Part shown: positions 17,228 through 26,503 of the stretch, piece by piece
How positions within the stretch are numbered: the first letter of the stretch is position 1
Layout of the letters: the number at the start of each line of letters is the position of its first letter
Source: Methylobacterium frigidaeris
GTDB lineage: Bacteria > Pseudomonadota > Alphaproteobacteria > Rhizobiales > Beijerinckiaceae
DNA: 64,000 nucleotides
Reading direction: 5' to 3'
Assembly (NCBI RefSeq): GCF_022179185.1
Contig: NZ_BPQJ01000008.1
Coordinates: 155,911-219,910 of the forward strand
Translations under genes and position numbers: made by a program
Notes under the pieces: generated by a model
Database searches by the model: none
Seen by the model: the letters and a program-made list of their open reading frames with translations, nothing else
Told to the model about the DNA's origin: nothing

Positions 17228-17797
17228 TCAAGGGCTCGGCACCGCGCAGGCGGCGGCGAGGCGGGCGAGCATCGGGTCGGGGATGCCCATGGCGACGAGC
17301 TGGTCGTGGGTGTGGCGGACATAGTCCGGGTTGGCGCCCGAGCGGCCGAGGCCCTGGCGCACCAGCCGTACCAGCTCGGTTTCCGGCAGGCGGCCGGCAT
17401 ATTGCGGGTGGCGGCGGTCGACGAGGTAGGTCACCGCCTCGATCCGGCGCCCGTCGTCGAGGGTGACGCCGAGCACCCGCTCGACATAGACCGCCGTGAC
17501 CTGCTCACGCTCGCGCAGGTAGGCGAGGGTGCCCGCCGCCTCCGCGGCCGCGACCCGGAAGGCCATGCCGCGGCAGGAGCCGCCGCGGTCGAGCCCCAGC
17601 ACCAGGCCCGGCCGCTCCGGCGTGCCGCGATGGACGTGCGAGAGCACGCAGAGCGAGCGGTGATAGCCGCGCAGGCGGCCCGGCCCACGCTCCACGAAGG
17701 AGAAGCCCGGCCGCCACATCAGCGAGCCGTAGCCGAACACCCAGAGATCCGACGGCTCGCCCGCCTGCATCGCCTCGACCCCGCTTCCTCCCGGCAA
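17228..17797 (-). CDS. chaC: ChaC-type gamma-glutamylcyclotransferase
   Basis: A 189-residue protein of the ChaC family, which cleaves glutathione to 5-oxoproline and Cys-Gly. The N-terminal binding loop is WVFGYGSLMWRPGF, then GYHRSLCVLS and RGGSCRGMAFRV. The catalytic Glu lies in AYLREREQVT. Length is normal for bacterial ChaC. The start could be the Met at 17797 or 17770. It lies upstream of the MFS gene on the same strand with about 170 bases between, so cotranscription is uncertain. The DUF2125 gene starts divergently. Confidence 0.85.
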   Translation of the reverse strand: MPGGSGVEAMQAGEPSDLWVFGYGSLMWRPGFSFVERGPGRLRGYHRSLCVLSHVHRGTPERPGLVLGLDRGGSCRGMAFRVAAAEAAGTLAYLREREQVTAVYVERVLGVTLDDGRRIEAVTYLVDRRHPQYAGRLPETELVRLVRQGLGRSGANPDYVRHTHDQLVAMGIPDPMLARLAAACAVPSP

Positions 17798-17924
17798 GCT
17801 CGTCCGGCACGACCTCGTGAGCGCGCCTCCCGGCTTACCTCCCTTGCCGGGCGCCGCCGGTAGCAGCTACGGGGACGCGGTTCAATCCGGGCGGCCCGCG
17901 CCGGGCCGCCGCAGAGCCGGGATC

Positions 17925-19079
17925 ATGCCGATGAACAGGCCGACCACCGTTGGGCCGACCAACGAGACGCCGCCGAGCCAGGGACCCAGCCGCGGGCCCG
18001 GCCTTCGCCTCGGCCTGTTCGCGCCATTCGCGCTGCTGCTCCTGCTGGCCCTGGCCTGGAGCGCGGGCTGGTTCTGGCTGCGGGGCAAGGCCGAGGGCGA
18101 GATCGAGGCGTGGTTCGCCCGCGAGGCGCAGGCCGGCCGGCAATGGACCTGCGCCGACCGCTCGCTGACCGGCTTCCCGTTCCGGTTCGAGCTGCGCTGC
18201 ACGCAGCTGGCCTTCGACCGCTCCGACGTCCGCTTCACCACCGGTCCGGTGGTGGCGGTGGCGCAGGTCTACCAGCCGCGCCACGTGATCCTGGAGGCGA
18301 CCGGGCCGTTCCGGGTGCAGCAGGACGGGCTCGACGGCACCGTGACCTGGGGCCAGCTGGAGGCGAGCCTGCACGTCACGGGCGACGGCTTCCAGCGCGC
18401 CTCCCTGGTGACGGACGGGCTGAAGGGCACCGTCACCGGCGCCGATCCCTCGCCGATCGACTTCACCGTCGGCCATCTGGAGCTTCACGCGCGGCCGACG
18501 CCGGGGCGCTTCGCCACTGACGGCGCGGTCGACCTGAGCGCCCGGGTGCTGCGGGCCGGCCTGCCGCTCCTCGATCCGGTGCTCGGCGGCCCTGAGCCCG
18601 CCGACATCGCGCTCGACGCCACCGCGACCCGGGCCGCGGGTTTCCGCACCCGTCCCCTGGCGCAGGAGCTGGAGCGCTGGCGCGAGGCCGGCGGCACGGT
18701 CGAGATCGCCAGCCTCGCGGCCGAGAAGGGCAGCCGGCGCCTGCGGGCGCAAGGGGTGCTGGCCCTCGACGACCAGCACCGCCCCACGGGCCAGCTCGAC
18801 GTGCGCACCGCCGGCCTGGAGCAGGTGATCGCGCCGCTGATCAGCGAGCAGCTCGGGGCGCGGCTCGGCGGCGATGGCGCGGCGCTGATCGGCAACATCG
18901 TCGGCCAATTCCTCGGCGGGCGGCGCAAGGAGCCGGCGCCCGGACAGGACGCGCACGATCCCCAAGGCCGCCCCGGCGAGCCGCCGATGAAGGTGCTGCC
19001 CACCGTGCGCCTCACCGGCGGGCGGGTGGTGGTCGGGCCCTTCGCGGTGCCGAACGTGCGTCTGCAGCCGTTGTATTGA
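17925..19079 (+). CDS. DUF2125 periplasm-facing protein
   Basis: A 384-residue protein with one N-terminal TM/signal-anchor helix (about residues 28-50, LFAPFALLLLLALAW) and a large strand-rich domain. It matches DUF2125, an alphaproteobacterial family with no known function. WTCADRSLTGFPFRFELRC is the family's conserved region. The start at 17925 puts a short basic cytosolic tail before the helix; an earlier frame start (17817) has no ribosome site. The C-terminal portion has a Gly/Pro-rich loop followed by VRLTGGRVVVGPFAVP. The protein is probably anchored in the inner membrane. Confidence 0.75.
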   Translation: MPMNRPTTVGPTNETPPSQGPSRGPGLRLGLFAPFALLLLLALAWSAGWFWLRGKAEGEIEAWFAREAQAGRQWTCADRSLTGFPFRFELRCTQLAFDRSDVRFTTGPVVAVAQVYQPRHVILEATGPFRVQQDGLDGTVTWGQLEASLHVTGDGFQRASLVTDGLKGTVTGADPSPIDFTVGHLELHARPTPGRFATDGAVDLSARVLRAGLPLLDPVLGGPEPADIALDATATRAAGFRTRPLAQELERWREAGGTVEIASLAAEKGSRRLRAQGVLALDDQHRPTGQLDVRTAGLEQVIAPLISEQLGARLGGDGAALIGNIVGQFLGGRRKEPAPGQDAHDPQGRPGEPPMKVLPTVRLTGGRVVVGPFAVPNVRLQPLY

Positions 19080-19796
19080 GGTCTCCGCCGACCGTCGCGC
19101 CGGGTCGGCGCCGTTCGTCGTCCTTCCGGTCTCCGCTGCCCCCCGGGACACGACGGGAGGCAGCCACGTCCCGTCCGGCAGCGGCGCGTCGCGGGCGAAA
19201 CGGTGGTGATGTCTCGCGAGGTCACCGGCTGTCGACTCCCGTCGAGGGCCGCGACGGCGCGGGCTCGGCCAACCGGTCGTTCCGGCCGGCCCCCGGATCG
19301 GTCGGCTCGCGCAGGCAATGCCGACACGGGGCCTTCTGACCCTGCGCGGCGACGGGGCGCGACACGAGGGCCCAGCCCGGGGCGGGCATGGCGCACCGGC
19401 CCAGCATGCACCGTCAATCGGACCCAGGCCGTGGAATTCGCTTGAGCCGGCAGCGCGTCCACGAGATGGAGACGAGCGTGGTCGTTCGCGGTCGCTCCGG
19501 CCGCGGCTAGGTCGAGGCAGCGTTTCCCGGCCAGTCGCTCCCGCCCCTGCCGCAGCGGAGCCGCCCTTTCGCGCGGATCTGGTTCAGGAACTCATGACTA
19601 GGAATTTATGACTACGATGCTGCATCGTCGGCGCTTAACCCAATCTTGAGTGTTAGCTTCGAGTCTAACAAGATCAATCTGAGCGGGTGGGGCGGAGAGG
19701 CACATGGGAACGGGAGGCCGCCTTCTTGGGCTGAGCACGGCCGTTCTGTCCACGCCCGTCGTGAGAGCCCGGTTCGTCCGGAGCCGCGCGTAGGGT
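19080..19796. other. Long intergenic region with palindromes
   Basis: About 717 bases with no convincing gene; open frames on both strands have Arg/Pro/Ala shadow composition. Near the right end are the palindrome at 19614-19628 and an inverted repeat GTTAG/CTAAC at 19652-19669, within a lower-GC stretch that probably holds the promoter of the diguanylate cyclase. Confidence 0.55.
19614..19628. promoter_or_regulatory. Perfect palindrome, candidate operator
   Basis: ACGATGC (19614-19620) and GCATCGT (19622-19628) flank a single T. The site lies about 170 bases before the diguanylate cyclase start and 24 bases before a second short inverted repeat (19652-19656 with 19665-19669). The binding protein is unknown. 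Confidence 0.4.
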
Positions 19797-21149
19797 ATGG
19801 CGATCCTCCGCTCCGTCCGCGGGATCTTCGCCGCGGGGCTGCCCGGGCGGGATCGGGCGCTCGCCGGCCGTCTGATGCGGGTGATCTTCGGCTGCTACGT
19901 CCTGGTGGCGGTCGGCCTCACGGCGTTGCAGATGCTCGTCGCGTACCGGGCGGCCAGCCAGCGCCTGCAGGACGACGTGGCGGCGCTCCAGCGCACCTTC
20001 AGCCCCGGCATCGAGGATGCCATGTGGCGCTACAACGGCGAGGTGCTGCGCGGCATCCTGGCGGGCATGCACGAGATCCCGGCCGTCGTCGGGGTCGAGG
20101 TGCTGGACGAGGCCGGCCGGCGCATTCAGGCGATCGGCAGCCGGGACGGGGCGCCATCGGCGGCCCGCCGCTTCGGCACCCCGTTCAGCCGCACCTTCCC
20201 GGTCGTCCATACCGACGAGAACGGCCGCCGCTACCCGATCGGGTCCTGGACCGTCCATTCCGATGACAGCATCGCCATCGAGCAGGTCAAGAACACGCTG
20301 TACGTGATCCTGATCAACTCGGCGCTCAAGTCGGTGATGCTGTGGTTCATCTTCTACCTGGTGATCCGCACCATGGTGGGCCGGCCGCTGGGGCAGATTC
20401 GCGACTACCTCGCCCGGATCGACGCCGACACTCTCGCGGCGCCGCCGCTCACGATCGAGGCCGGTGGGCGCAACGAGCTGCACGCGCTCGCCGGGGCGCT
20501 CAACACCATGCGCGACCGGCTGCGGTGCTCCTTCGAGGAGAACGCCGCCCTCATGCGCGACCTGCGCGAGATGAACGCGACGCTGCAGGACCGGATCGCC
20601 GAGCGCACCCGCGACCTCGAGGCCCTGGCCCATACCGACCTGCTCACCGGTCTGTTCAACCGGCGCAAGCTCGACGAGGCCCTGGCCGAGGCGGCGGAGC
20701 GGGCGCAGGCGAGCGGTGCGCCCCTGGCACTGATCCTCGGCGACGTCGACAACTTCAAGTCGGTGAACGACCGACACGGCCACAAGGTCGGCGATCAGGT
20801 GCTGGTCGCCTTCGCGGCGCTGCTGCGCGACGCCGTGCGGCCCACCGACACCCTCGGCCGCTGGGGCGGCGAGGAGTTCATGCTGCTCTGCCCGGCTACC
20901 GACCTCACGGCGGCCACCGCCATCGCCGAGCGCCTGCGCCTGCGCGTCGAGGCCACGGCCCTGCCGGAGGTCGGCCCCCGCACCTGCTCTTTCGGCATCG
21001 CTACCCTGGCCCCGGGCGAGAGCACCGACAGCCTGGTCGCCCGCGCCGACGCCGCGCTCTATCGCTGCAAGCGCAACGGGCGGAACCGGGTCGAGGCGAG
21101 CCCCTGGCCCCGGCCGGATGCGGCGGTGCCGGAGCGGGGGGCGGCGTGA
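19797..21149 (+). CDS. Membrane-bound diguanylate cyclase
   Basis: A 450-residue sensor protein that makes c-di-GMP from two GTP. TM helix 1 is at about 25-48, a periplasmic sensor segment at 50-170 (FSPGIEDAMWRYNGEVLRGI), and TM helix 2 at about 172-192. A HAMP-like linker and coiled coil (EENAALMRDLREMNATLQD) follow, then the GGDEF domain from about residue 280. The active motif is GGEEF (357-361), so catalysis is expected. The inhibitory I-site RPTD (348-351) is five residues upstream, so product feedback is likely. DNFKSVND and the C-terminal ADAALYRCKRNGRNR are standard. The input signal is unknown. Confidence 0.92.
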   Translation: MAILRSVRGIFAAGLPGRDRALAGRLMRVIFGCYVLVAVGLTALQMLVAYRAASQRLQDDVAALQRTFSPGIEDAMWRYNGEVLRGILAGMHEIPAVVGVEVLDEAGRRIQAIGSRDGAPSAARRFGTPFSRTFPVVHTDENGRRYPIGSWTVHSDDSIAIEQVKNTLYVILINSALKSVMLWFIFYLVIRTMVGRPLGQIRDYLARIDADTLAAPPLTIEAGGRNELHALAGALNTMRDRLRCSFEENAALMRDLREMNATLQDRIAERTRDLEALAHTDLLTGLFNRRKLDEALAEAAERAQASGAPLALILGDVDNFKSVNDRHGHKVGDQVLVAFAALLRDAVRPTDTLGRWGGEEFMLLCPATDLTAATAIAERLRLRVEATALPEVGPRTCSFGIATLAPGESTDSLVARADAALYRCKRNGRNRVEASPWPRPDAAVPERGAA

Positions 21150-21402
21150 GGCGCATCGCCCCGTTCGTGGTCCGTGACGTTCCATGCTCTCACCCCTTTT
21201 CCCCGACGACTGCAGCGACAGCGGAAGGAGATCCAGGGTCCAGGAGAGAAGTGCCGCGAATCAGCTCTATCTTTTCAATGGGGCGGGGATAAGGACGCTT
21301 CGCGAGTTCTGGTGCTGGACCCCGTATCTTCTTCCACCTCGCTTCACTCGCGCGGGAAAGGGCGGTGATTTATTTGTTGCGGCGTCGCCGAGTCTGCGAC
21401 CG

Positions 21403-21981
21403 CTAGCGCTGCCCGTCCCACTTCGCGATCGCGTCCTTCGCCAGACCCCCGACCCGGGCATGCGGCCGCCCGCCGGTGGTCATCGCCAGCGCGAACAGGA
21501 TCTCGTCGGCGCGGGGGCCGTCCGCCACCGCCACCGTGACGCCGTCGAAGTGGGAGCGCACGTAGGCCGCGTCCTTGTGGTGGATCGGCACGTCGAGGGA
21601 GGCGCCCATCGGCCCGACCTTGGTCATCGACGGCACGATCGCGAGCGCCTGGCCGAGCAGTTCGCGCATGGCGTAGCCGCCGGGGACGTGCCACAGCGCC
21701 CCGTGCTCCAGCTCGCCCGCGGCCCCCACCAGCGAGCCCTTGCCGTAGGCCTCGATCCGGCCGGGATCGCCGCCGAGCGCGTCGAGGAGCTTGCGGGCGC
21801 ATTCGACGCCGAGGGGTTTGAGCGCCTCCATCATCGGGGTGATCTCGGGCTCGTAGCGCCCGGCGAAGGGATTCTTCACGAGGCAGGCGACCGAGCCCTT
21901 GAGGATGGGATGGCCGAGTACCGGACCGCCATCGTGGCGGACCTCCTCGACGGTGACGACGATCTTGCGGACCTCGATCAT
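21403..21981 (-). CDS. AA_synth (DUF1185) family protein
   Basis: A 192-residue soluble protein of the amino-acid-synthesis family (DUF1185). The name is historical and the role is unproved. Features are VRKIVVTVEEVRHDGG at the start, VACLVKNPFAGRYEP and HWHVPGG-like LWHVPGGYAMRELLG. It closes a long minus-strand catabolic operon. Its ATG overlaps the stop of the UPF0280 gene (21978-21981). In related bacteria this family accompanies UPF0280 and 6-hydroxynicotinate-reductase-like genes, which suggests a shared step in breakdown of a nitrogen heterocycle. Confidence 0.8.
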   Translation of the reverse strand: MIEVRKIVVTVEEVRHDGGPVLGHPILKGSVACLVKNPFAGRYEPEITPMMEALKPLGVECARKLLDALGGDPGRIEAYGKGSLVGAAGELEHGALWHVPGGYAMRELLGQALAIVPSMTKVGPMGASLDVPIHHKDAAYVRSHFDGVTVAVADGPRADEILFALAMTTGGRPHARVGGLAKDAIAKWDGQR

Positions 21982-22853
21982 GGGCGGATCTCCCTTCTGT
22001 CTTCGAGAACGACGGACCGGCCCTGCAGCATCAGGGCGACGGAGCGGATCAGGCCGGCCGCACGCATCGCCGCCGCCCGGCGCCGCCCGGCCTCGAGGGC
22101 GTCGGAGATCGCGTCGGTCGAGAGCGCCGGCACCGCGACGGTGACGAGCCGGTCTCCGAGGTCGGAATCGGGGTCGAGGTCGGTGGCGGGCGCGCGGTCC
22201 ACGCCGGGATGGTCGGGCAGGTCGACCGCGTTGGCGATGAGCGTCGCGGCGGCGTCGGCCCCGGCAGCGTCGCGGGCGAGCACCGTCACCGAATCGGCGA
22301 GGCCGAGGGAGAAGGAGCGGCCCTGCCGCCCCGAGGTGGCGATGCCGCCGATGCCGTCCGCGTGGGACAGGATCACCCGGCCGTTCATCGCCGGCACCGG
22401 GCCGCGGGAGAAATCCGCCGCGACGCCGACCGTCAGGGTCTCGCCCTCGGTGAGGTGCAGGGCGATGTCGCCGCCATCGTTGACGAAGGCCTTGTCGAGG
22501 GGGGCGGCCTCGCACATCGCCGCCAGGATCTCGTCCGCCACCGCGCCCGCCACCGCGGCCATCGGGGTGATGAATTCCTTGTGCGGCCGGCACGCCGCCA
22601 CCATCCGGCGGGCGACCGCGCCCCGAACCTGCGGCCGCGCGCTCATGGCCTTACGCAGCTCGGGCAATTCGCCGACGAGCTCGCCCAGGATCGTCGAGAA
22701 GCGCCCGACCGCGGCCCGGTGCGCCTCCGCCACCGCGGCTTCGGCCCCGTAGGCGCGCAGCACCAGGTCGATCGGCCCGTGCTGCAGGTGCAGCCGGCCA
22801 TCTGCCAGGACCTGGACCGCCGGGCCGTCCACCGTCCTAGCCCAGCCGGGCAA
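21978..22853 (-). CDS. UPF0280 family protein (ApbE-like fold)
   Basis: A 291-residue protein of UPF0280, a family related to the ApbE flavin-transferase fold but not characterised. Typical parts are FSTILGELVGELPELRK, the central AFVNDGGDIALHL and GGIATSGRQGRSFSLG. It overlaps the marR stop by 17 bases and the AA_synth start by 4 bases, so it is firmly in the operon. A role in attaching or handling a flavin for the neighbouring reductase is possible but is inference from fold and neighbourhood. The start could be an internal site a few codons downstream. Confidence 0.8.
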   Translation of the reverse strand: MPGWARTVDGPAVQVLADGRLHLQHGPIDLVLRAYGAEAAVAEAHRAAVGRFSTILGELVGELPELRKAMSARPQVRGAVARRMVAACRPHKEFITPMAAVAGAVADEILAAMCEAAPLDKAFVNDGGDIALHLTEGETLTVGVAADFSRGPVPAMNGRVILSHADGIGGIATSGRQGRSFSLGLADSVTVLARDAAGADAAATLIANAVDLPDHPGVDRAPATDLDPDSDLGDRLVTVAVPALSTDAISDALEAGRRRAAAMRAAGLIRSVALMLQGRSVVLEDRREIRP

Positions 22854-23307
22854 TGAGGCGGACCAGCTCGGCCGCCTCGTCGGGCGAGAGCGGCTCGAGG
22901 GTGCGGGCCGTCACCTCGGCGCCGCGGCTCTTCATCGCCTCGATCACCTGAATCCCCTCCGCGGTCAGCGTCAGCAGCACCAGCCGGGCATCGGCCTCGT
23001 CGGCCGTCGGCCGCACCAGGCCGCGGGTGGTGAGGCGGCGGGCGACGCCGAACATCGTCGCCGGATCGACCCCGACGAGGCGCCCGACCTGGTTCTGCGA
23101 GGTCGGCCCGAGGTCGTGCAGCTTCGTCATCACGGCGAACTGCACCGGCGTGACGGAGAAGTCCCGCATCACCGTCTCGAAGATCGCGGAGGCGCGCTGG
23201 TGCGCCCGCCGGATCAGGTAGCCGATCTGCTCCTCGACCCGGTAGGTGCGGACCGCCTCGGCGTCGATCTCAGGGGTTGGCGCCTCGTGCCGGTGCGGGG
23301 CGTTCAT
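22837..23307 (-). CDS. MarR-family transcriptional regulator
   Basis: A 156-residue winged-helix repressor of MarR type. The recognition region is TSQNQVGRLVGVDPATMFGVARRL and the wing is DEADARLVLLTLT. It sits inside the catabolic operon, starting with ATGA overlap (23304-23307) after the reductase gene. It is the natural regulator of this locus. Two related palindromes, 33406-33421 before the binding-protein gene and 28552-28563 before hyuA, are likely its sites. The frame is open upstream to 23712, but that part is the shadow of the reductase gene. Confidence 0.88.
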   Translation of the reverse strand: MNAPHRHEAPTPEIDAEAVRTYRVEEQIGYLIRRAHQRASAIFETVMRDFSVTPVQFAVMTKLHDLGPTSQNQVGRLVGVDPATMFGVARRLTTRGLVRPTADEADARLVLLTLTAEGIQVIEAMKSRGAEVTARTLEPLSPDEAAELVRLIARLG

Positions 23308-24818
23308 GCCGGCCCTCCTGCGACCTCGCCCGCCGGCCAGGGATGGCCGGGATGCCACGGATCGATCCGGGCGGCGGGCCCGACCTCGCGCAGAACATCC
23401 GTCATCGCCACCACGTCGCCGTCGTGCCCGCCGAGGCGCGCGTAGAGGTCCCGCGGCAGGGTGAACTCGATCGGCGCCACGATGGCCGGCGTCGGCACCG
23501 AGCCGAAGGCGTTTCGCGGCAGGCGCGTCACGTCGGCCATCACCGTGATGCCGCCGCCGGGCCAGACGGTGACCGGGGCCCCGCCCATCGTCACCTTCGT
23601 CTCGCCGGCGGCGACCGAGCGGGTCAGCAGCACCGGGTTCTCGGTGACCCCGGCCCGAAGGCTGCCACCCGCGCCGGCCATGAACAGCACCGTGCAGAGC
23701 GAGGGCTCGCAATTCTCGCCGATCCGGTCGACCACCCCGCGCACCGGGGCCGGCATCTCGGCCGGCACGGGCTTGAGATCGTCGTCGAGGACGAGCCAGA
23801 GGGCGTGCTCCCCGGTGGTCGAGGTCATGAGGAGGCGCAGGCCCGGCCAGGCGGTGGCGGGGTCGATCGCCTGGATGATCGTGAGCGGATCAGCGATGTC
23901 GGTGCCGCCCCAGCCGATGCCCGGATTGGCGACCTGGAAGTAGCGCCCGGGCGTCGAGCGCCGCCCGCGGACCCGGATGCCGGCCGGGCGCATGCCCAGC
24001 ACTTTGCCCGCCTGATGCTCGGTGAGCACGCCGGTGATGTGGTCGTCGACGACGATCACCTCGTCGGCGTGTCCGAGCCACTGCTTGGCGAAGATCCCGA
24101 CCGTCGCCGAGCCGCAGCCGACGCGCATCCGTTGCTCAGGGGTGCCGTCGACGATCGGGGCATGGCCGGCCTGGACCACGACCTCGTGGCCGCCCTCGAT
24201 CGTCATCGTCACCGCATCGCCCGAGCACAGGCGCAGGAGCGTGTCGCAGGTGACGGTGCCCTCCTTCTTCGAGCCGCCGGTGAGGTGGCGCACGCCGCCG
24301 ACCGAGAGCATCTGCGAGCCGTACTCGGCGGTGGTGACGTGGCCGACCTCCTCGCCATTCACCCGCACGGCCGCGCGCTCGGGGCCGAGATGGCGGTCGG
24401 TGTCGATCTTCACCTTCACGCCGCAATAGCTGAAGATGCCCTCGGTCACGACCGTGACGGTCTCAACCCCTTCGTGCTCGCTCGCCACGATGAAGGGGGC
24501 GGGCTTGTAGTCCGGATAGGTGGTGCCGGCGCCGATGCCGGTGACGAAGGTGCGCGAGGGATCGAGCACCCGCCCGTCCCACTCCGCCGCCCCGAACGGC
24601 ACCAGCTTCTGGCCGGATTCCGCCGCGTCGTGCAGGAGCACGACCGGATCGGTGCGCACCAGGTGCCCGTTCTCGTTGGCGTAGCGCGCGCAGGCGCCGG
24701 AGCGGCCCGGCCGGATCCGGCACAGGACCGGGCAGGCGTCGCAGCGCACGATGCCGTCGGCCTCGGCCGCGCCGAATTTCTTCGAGCGGGCTTCCGTGGA
24801 GAGGGTGTCGGTGCTCAT
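23304..24818 (-). CDS. 6-hydroxynicotinate reductase-like Fe-S protein
   Basis: A 504-residue protein resembling the 6-hydroxynicotinate reductase (Hnr) of anaerobic nicotinate fermentation, which reduces the ring to 6-oxo-1,4,5,6-tetrahydronicotinate. The N-terminus has a Cys cluster, RCDACPVLCRIRPGRSGAC, suited to an iron-sulfur cluster. Further conserved parts are GIFSYCGVKVK, CDTLLRLCSGD, MRVGCGSATVG and NPGIGWGGTD. The substrate may be another cyclic amide. The ATG at 24818 overlaps the HyuB stop. Coupled to HyuAB, it suggests ring reduction followed by lactam opening. Confidence is high for the family and low for the exact substrate. Confidence 0.75.
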   Translation of the reverse strand: MSTDTLSTEARSKKFGAAEADGIVRCDACPVLCRIRPGRSGACARYANENGHLVRTDPVVLLHDAAESGQKLVPFGAAEWDGRVLDPSRTFVTGIGAGTTYPDYKPAPFIVASEHEGVETVTVVTEGIFSYCGVKVKIDTDRHLGPERAAVRVNGEEVGHVTTAEYGSQMLSVGGVRHLTGGSKKEGTVTCDTLLRLCSGDAVTMTIEGGHEVVVQAGHAPIVDGTPEQRMRVGCGSATVGIFAKQWLGHADEVIVVDDHITGVLTEHQAGKVLGMRPAGIRVRGRRSTPGRYFQVANPGIGWGGTDIADPLTIIQAIDPATAWPGLRLLMTSTTGEHALWLVLDDDLKPVPAEMPAPVRGVVDRIGENCEPSLCTVLFMAGAGGSLRAGVTENPVLLTRSVAAGETKVTMGGAPVTVWPGGGITVMADVTRLPRNAFGSVPTPAIVAPIEFTLPRDLYARLGGHDGDVVAMTDVLREVGPAARIDPWHPGHPWPAGEVAGGPA

Positions 24819-26503
24819 GACTGGCTCCCCCACAAGGTGTCGGCCTCGTCCGCGCGGTAATAGCCCCGGCGCAGGTCGCGGGCGACGAGGGCGGGGTCGC
24901 GGGTCTCGGGCGCGCCGTAGCCGCCGCCGCCCGGGGTCATCACCTCGACCCGGTCGCCGGCGCGAATCGCGATGTTCTGGTCCTTCGACAGGTGGAGCGG
25001 GGTGATCGTCTCTCCGTCGCGATGGATCCGCACCACGTTCGGTGCCCCGGCAGCCCCGCCGAGCACGCCGGGCGGCCCGAAGCGACCGTGATCCATCACG
25101 AAGGAGGCCCGGGCCTCGCCGCGCAGGAGTTCCACCTCGTAATGGACGCCGAACCCGCCGCGATGGGCGCCGGCTCCCCCCGAGCCTTCGCGCAGCGCGA
25201 AGCGGCGGAACAGGACAGGGTAGTACTGCTCCATCACCTCGACCGGCGCGGTCTTCGAGATGCCGATGGTCGAGCAGCCGTTGGAGAGCCCGTCATGGGC
25301 CGCGTTGCCGCCATAGCCGCCGCCGGTGATCTGGTACATGACGTAGGGCGCGTTCTTCGCCGGGTCGAAGCCGCCGAGCGCGAAGTTGCCCGAGGTGCCG
25401 GCGGGCGCCGCCGTGACCTTGTCGGGAATGGCCTGGACGAGAGCCAGGAACACGGCCTCGGCGATGCGCTGGCTCACCTCCGCGGCGCAGCCCGAGACGG
25501 GGCGGGGATAGCGCGCGTCGAGGAAGGTGCCCTCGGGCCGGTGGATCGTCAGCGGCTCGAAGGTGCCGGCATTGATCGGCACGTCCGGGAAGACGTGCTT
25601 CACCGCGAGGTAGACCGACGAATAGGTCGTCGCCACCACCGAGTTCATCGGGCCGCGGCACGGAGGCGACGAACCCGAGAAGTCGAAGGTCAGGCCGTCC
25701 CCGGCCTTGGTCATCGTGAGGGCGATGCGCAGCGGCTCGTCCACCACGCCGTCGGAATCGACGAAGGCCTCCGACCGGTAGATGCCGTCCGGGATCTGGC
25801 GGATCTCGGCCCGCATCCGCTCCGCCGAGCGGGCGCGGATCTCCTTGATCGCGGCGTCGAGGGTGTCGCGGCCGTACTTGGCGAGGAGGTCGGCCAGCCG
25901 GCTCTCGCCGACCATCAGCGCCGCGGCCTGCGCCTTGATGTCGCCGATGCGCTGGTCGGCGACGCGGATGTTCGAGGCGATGATGGAGAAGATTTCCTGG
26001 TCCATCGTGCCGCGCTTGAACAGCTTGACCGGCGGCAGGCGCAGGCCCTCCTGCTCGACCTCCGTGGCATGGGCCGAGAAGCCGCCCGGCACCATGCCGC
26101 CGATATCGGGCCAGTGGCCGGTATTCTGTAGCCAGCAGAAGAGTTCGCCCTCGACGAAGACGGGTTTGACGAACCGCACGTCCATCAGGTGCGTGCCGCC
26201 GAGATAGGGGTCGTTGACGATGTAGATGTCGCCAGGCTCCGGGCTCCCGGCTCGGCCCTCGCGGATCAGGCGGATCAGCTCGCCGGTCGAGTATTGCATC
26301 GTTCCGACGAAGACCGGCAGGCCGTACTCGCCCTGCGAGATCAGCGCGCCGGTGTCGCGGTCGTAGATCCCGTCCGAGCGGTCGTCGGCCTCGGCGATCA
26401 CCGGCGAGAAGGCCGAGCGCGAGAAGGCGATGTCCATCTCGTTGCAGACCTGCTGCAACCCGGCCTGGATCACCGCGAGGGTGAGGGCGTCGAGCTGGCT
26501 CAT
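24815..26503 (-). CDS. hyuB: Hydantoinase B / oxoprolinase subunit
   Basis: A 562-residue HyuB-type subunit of the ATP-dependent amidohydrolase family (N-methylhydantoinase, 5-oxoprolinase, acetone carboxylase relatives). Typical segments are FSRSAFSPVIAEADDRSDGI near the start, DIYIVNDPYLGGTHLMDVRF, NTGHWPDIGGMVPG and the C-terminal MTPGGGGYGAP. With HyuA it would hydrolyse a cyclic amide at the cost of ATP. Its ATG overlaps the hyuA stop (26500-26503) and its stop overlaps the reductase start, so stoichiometric coupled expression is likely. Confidence 0.9.
   Translation of the reverse strand: MSQLDALTLAVIQAGLQQVCNEMDIAFSRSAFSPVIAEADDRSDGIYDRDTGALISQGEYGLPVFVGTMQYSTGELIRLIREGRAGSPEPGDIYIVNDPYLGGTHLMDVRFVKPVFVEGELFCWLQNTGHWPDIGGMVPGGFSAHATEVEQEGLRLPPVKLFKRGTMDQEIFSIIASNIRVADQRIGDIKAQAAALMVGESRLADLLAKYGRDTLDAAIKEIRARSAERMRAEIRQIPDGIYRSEAFVDSDGVVDEPLRIALTMTKAGDGLTFDFSGSSPPCRGPMNSVVATTYSSVYLAVKHVFPDVPINAGTFEPLTIHRPEGTFLDARYPRPVSGCAAEVSQRIAEAVFLALVQAIPDKVTAAPAGTSGNFALGGFDPAKNAPYVMYQITGGGYGGNAAHDGLSNGCSTIGISKTAPVEVMEQYYPVLFRRFALREGSGGAGAHRGGFGVHYEVELLRGEARASFVMDHGRFGPPGVLGGAAGAPNVVRIHRDGETITPLHLSKDQNIAIRAGDRVEVMTPGGGGYGAPETRDPALVARDLRRGYYRADEADTLWGSQS

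Noticed and set aside
19646..20266. 206-codon frame overlapping the diguanylate cyclase start
   Set aside because: It runs out of frame across the cyclase coding region and has shadow composition.
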